Shown here in pieces: positions 12,874 to 15,297 of a DNA stretch of 15,297 nucleotides. Origin of the DNA: Onstottus_A sp049273835. Lineage in GTDB: Bacteria; Acidobacteriota; Blastocatellia; UBA7656. The notes under the pieces were generated by a model that saw nothing but the letters and a program-made list of their open reading frames with translations, ran no database searches and was not told the DNA's origin. Position numbers and translations under genes: made by a program. Within the stretch, counting starts at the first letter, position 1. Every line of letters begins with the position of its first letter. The stretch spans positions 1 to 15,297 of the forward strand of contig JBASRM010000375.1 of the NCBI GenBank assembly GCA_049273835.1, written 5' to 3'.

Positions 12874-14907
12874 CTAGATCAACTTCGGAATACGGATTCG
12901 CCGCGCTACGACTGCTTCGGTCACAAACAGCAACAGCGCCGTCAACAGTAATGGCAGCCACAATCGCTGCCTCGCTTCCTTTTCTTCAGCCGTCAGTCGC
13001 GAGGACTGACCAGGTTTCGCGTTGGCGTCTCCCGGCGCCGGAGAGATGCTGGCGATGAACTCATCGACGTTGAGCCTGGTCAGGTCCGATTCCCTGGTGT
13101 CGAGATTCACCGCCACATACTCGTCGCGGTCTCGATAGCGAAGCCGATAGAAACCAATCTCGCTTGCGTCTACAAATTGCTCACCCGACGCATTTTTTCT
13201 GGCGGCGTCTACCCGCTTACCCCCGGGCGTGTCCACGGCGGGGAGCGATCCGTCCTTGTCGGCAGGCGTAGTGAAGGCCTGCCCGATCGAGTAGGCCGAC
13301 GCGGCTTCTCGCCCGCCCAGATACTCGAGCATCTGTCGCATGAGCGGCAGAAACATCGGCGTGAGCGGCAAGTCGTTCCAGGCGGTATCAAGCGTCGTCG
13401 TAATCAACAGGACTTTGCCTCTACCGGCTGTCGCTTCAACAACGATCGGGCTGCCGTCGTCGAGCGCAGCCACCGTCATAGTTCCTTCTTTGGCGGTCGC
13501 GCGGTGGTAACCGTAGACTCGAGTGGAGGTCAATCGCCCGCTTCGAGCAAACGCACCGAATATCGGGTGATCGGTCTTCACCTGACTCATCAAAGCGTAA
13601 CCGCGCGACTGGACGACTTCGCCCAGTTGGGCCGGTGCGATTGCTCCAAACGTTCGATTGAACTCGCCCGCATCGGTGTGCTTGCCGGCCGCGATGACCA
13701 GCCCTCCGCCGCGCTCGACAAACGCACGCAACCCAGAGGCAAGCCCTTCATTGATTGCCGCGTCGTTCACGATCACTACCCGATACGGATCGAGCTCCGA
13801 CGGGTTAACGCTGCCGGCGGTCTTCATTGTCATCGCGTATTGATTGTTCTCACCGGCGGCGAGCGATTGCTGAAGAAAGAAGCTCTCGCTGCGTCCGCGC
13901 GATGCGGTGTCGATCCCGAGCACTCGCGTCTGGTTATCGCGCCTGATCGTGAAGAAAAACTTGTTGTCGAGTGCGAAGCTGTCGCCCCCGACCTCGACGG
14001 TCGCGCGGTTCGAGCCCTCCGGGATATTGAAGCCGGTGAACTCGACGTTCTGAGTTGCGCCGGCCGTGAGGTTTAACGGTTTCCGCTCGACCGGCAAATC
14101 GTTGAGCTTCAACTCGATCGCCGCAGCGGCTGCGTCATCCGCGCTGAAGTTGCTCACGCGGGCCACGACTTTACCCTCGTACTTCTGCGCGTACACGACG
14201 GGATCGGCAATCACCCCGGAGACCGCAATGTTCGCGGCTTTCGGATCCGAGACGTCGATTGGAAACACCTTGACATCGGAGGCAAGCTTGACCTGCGGAG
14301 CCGCGCGGTTCCAACCGGCGTCCTGAAAGTCGGAGATGAGGTAAATTCGATGCTCGCCGGGGCCCGCGTCCTTCAAGATTGCGTCGGCGGCTTGTATCGC
14401 CTGAAGGTAATCTGTTGAGTCGAGCCCCGGTTGCATCTGGCTCACGGCCGCGGACGCCTCGGCTCGATCGGCTTTGAGGGGCATAAGCACCTGGTAGCTC
14501 TTCGAGAAGAGCACAATCGCCAGGTGCTCGTCGGCCGCGGCATCATTAATCATGTTATGCGCCGACTGGCGGGCCCGATTGAACACGTCGCCGTAACGCG
14601 TGCTGTAGGAGCCGTCGACGAGGATCACGGTGCTCGTATGGTCACCGGACGCCGACACAGGACTTGATCCGGTGAAGAATGGTCTTGCGAAAGCGAGCGC
14701 GAGAAGCAATAACGCGGCGCATCGCAACAGCAGCAGCATCAGGTTGCGCAGCTTGCGCCGGCGAATGGTCTTCTGCTCGATCTTTCGGAGGAACATCAAT
14801 GACGGAAATTGAACTCGCGGCGCGCGGGTCCGACGGACCAGATGAACAAGCACCGGCAGCGCCGCCGCCATCGCCCCGAGGAGAAAGATTGGATTCAGGA
14901 AAGCCAT
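12874..14907 (-). CDS. BatA-like membrane protein with VWA domain and GATase-like domain
   Basis: A 677-residue protein. The opening MAFLNPIFLLGAMAAALPVLVHLVRR...QFPSLMFLRK is the BatA (aerotolerance regulator) N-terminal domain, with membrane helices at about 5-22 and 55-74. The VWA domain follows: D98-G-S100-Y-S102 is the MIDAS motif DxSxS, T165 the likely threonine, and D193 in LISDFQDAGW the final aspartate, so metal binding seems intact. Beta-rich segments come next, then a GATase1-like region (about 375-530) with GGGLVIAAGKH, which lacks an evident catalytic Cys. A last membrane helix (649-668) precedes a basic tail. The VWA part should lie in the periplasm. The ATG is chosen over a TTG four codons upstream because it begins the family pattern, with GGA about eight bases before. 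The usual MoxR and DUF58 neighbours are not upstream here. Confidence 0.88.
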   Translation of the reverse strand: MAFLNPIFLLGAMAAALPVLVHLVRRTRAPRVQFPSLMFLRKIEQKTIRRRKLRNLMLLLLRCAALLLLALAFARPFFTGSSPVSASGDHTSTVILVDGSYSTRYGDVFNRARQSAHNMINDAAADEHLAIVLFSKSYQVLMPLKADRAEASAAVSQMQPGLDSTDYLQAIQAADAILKDAGPGEHRIYLISDFQDAGWNRAAPQVKLASDVKVFPIDVSDPKAANIAVSGVIADPVVYAQKYEGKVVARVSNFSADDAAAAAIELKLNDLPVERKPLNLTAGATQNVEFTGFNIPEGSNRATVEVGGDSFALDNKFFFTIRRDNQTRVLGIDTASRGRSESFFLQQSLAAGENNQYAMTMKTAGSVNPSELDPYRVVIVNDAAINEGLASGLRAFVERGGGLVIAAGKHTDAGEFNRTFGAIAPAQLGEVVQSRGYALMSQVKTDHPIFGAFARSGRLTSTRVYGYHRATAKEGTMTVAALDDGSPIVVEATAGRGKVLLITTTLDTAWNDLPLTPMFLPLMRQMLEYLGGREAASAYSIGQAFTTPADKDGSLPAVDTPGGKRVDAARKNASGEQFVDASEIGFYRLRYRDRDEYVAVNLDTRESDLTRLNVDEFIASISPAPGDANAKPGQSSRLTAEEKEARQRLWLPLLLTALLLFVTEAVVARRIRIPKLI

Positions 14908-14929
14908 AATCGATTCCAACGGCCGGGGA

Positions 14930-15297
14930 TCACCTCTCGAGAGATAGTTCGCCTATTGACGGGCTGTCGCATCCGTCAATGCGTCCACCAAAAAGATCAG
15001 AGACGTTCAATTCAGATGCCCAATGCCTTAGATAATCAGAATCAAGTCTTCCGTGCTGCATTCTCAACACACCCAGGATATCTCGCCATTGCTGGTCTGA
15101 AACCTGATTGCCAAGACGATACCAAGCTAGCTTCGCCAGAATTGTATCTTCCGCTGTGGCGACATAAGTCGTTATCTCCTGCTGGGGATTGACGTTCTTC
15201 AGTTCTCGTCGTTCAAGTTGCTTCTTCTCGAATTCGGTTCCCTTCGATGCGAATATGGCTGCCTTGTACAACGTCTCGAAGTGAATCACATTGAAGC
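14930..15297 (-). CDS. AbiEii-like nucleotidyltransferase, C-terminal part, cut by window edge
   Basis: The frame is open to the window's right edge (upstream residues ...F-N-V-I-H-F-E-T), so the true start lies outside. The visible 121 or so residues contain the family's C-terminal block VATAEDTILAKLAWYRLGNQVSDQQWRDILGVLR, then DSDYLRHWASELNVSDLF. This matches small nucleotidyltransferase-like proteins related to AbiEii/MenT-type toxins, often encoded with a short partner. The catalytic GS...D.D motif would lie upstream and cannot be checked. The stop is only 22 bp before the BatA-like ATG on the same strand, so transcription may run through. Confidence 0.72.
   Translation of the reverse strand, partial: FNVIHFETLYKAAIFASKGTEFEKKQLERRELKNVNPQQEITTYVATAEDTILAKLAWYRLGNQVSDQQWRDILGVLRMQHGRLDSDYLRHWASELNVSDLFGGRIDGCDSPSIGELSLER

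Noticed and set aside
13177..14076. 299-codon + strand frame opposite the BatA-like gene
   Set aside because: Arg/His-rich composition without motifs, entirely inside a well-supported gene on the other strand.

Overview
The window (15,297 bp) looks like a chromosomal segment of a soil bacterium with moderately high GC. The gene set is a NamZ-type muramidase, an FmdE-family protein with a zinc tail, an SfnG-like flavin monooxygenase, an S9-type secreted hydrolase, a BatA-like VWA protein, and a very large membrane protein with a Q/G-rich tract. Together with many short extragenic palindromes, this fits an acidobacterium, perhaps Blastocatellia. That placement is inference from gene content only; no rRNA or tRNA gene is present to confirm it.

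Left part (1-1446, + strand): the 3' end of a DUF1343/NamZ-like exo-muramidase, a small membrane-anchored double-CxxC protein with a strong ribosome binding site, and an FmdE-like protein with a C-terminal zinc ribbon. The last has a perfect TATAAT nine bases before its ATG, which suggests leaderless transcription. A block of inverted repeats separates the last two genes.

Centre left (1584-5440, - strand, in order of transcription): a small zinc-ribbon protein, an ATP-grasp ligase, a nested inverted-repeat element, a flavin-dependent monooxygenase, and a secreted alpha/beta hydrolase of the prolyl-oligopeptidase type. The ATP-grasp enzyme and the zinc ribbon are about 55 bp apart and could be one transcript.

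Middle (5486-6223): about 740 bp without a convincing gene, packed with three classes of repeat. These are two palindromes of the form GCCC...NN...GGGC near CCGGGA-type words; a 62-bp direct repeat in five copies, some partial; and a cluster of four hairpins, two in each orientation, the outermost two carrying an ATGTTTATAG tag. The cluster sits inside the 62-bp repeat array. Next to it (6224-6586, - strand) is an apparent gene remnant whose reading frame stays open on both sides of one TGA.

Right part (6670-15297, - strand): an FRG-domain protein, a secreted protein of unknown function, a 1253-residue membrane protein with periplasmic beta-rich domains, a coiled coil and a Q/G repeat tract, a BatA-like VWA/GATase-like membrane protein, and the C-terminal part of an AbiEii-like nucleotidyltransferase cut by the window edge. 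BatA and the giant protein lie in tandem 180-odd bp apart and probably act together at the cell envelope.

I saw no CRISPR array, tRNA, rRNA, transposase or phage gene. The most unusual material is the palindrome-rich island and the BatA/Q-G-rich giant protein pair. I cannot show that any of it is a new system from sequence alone.
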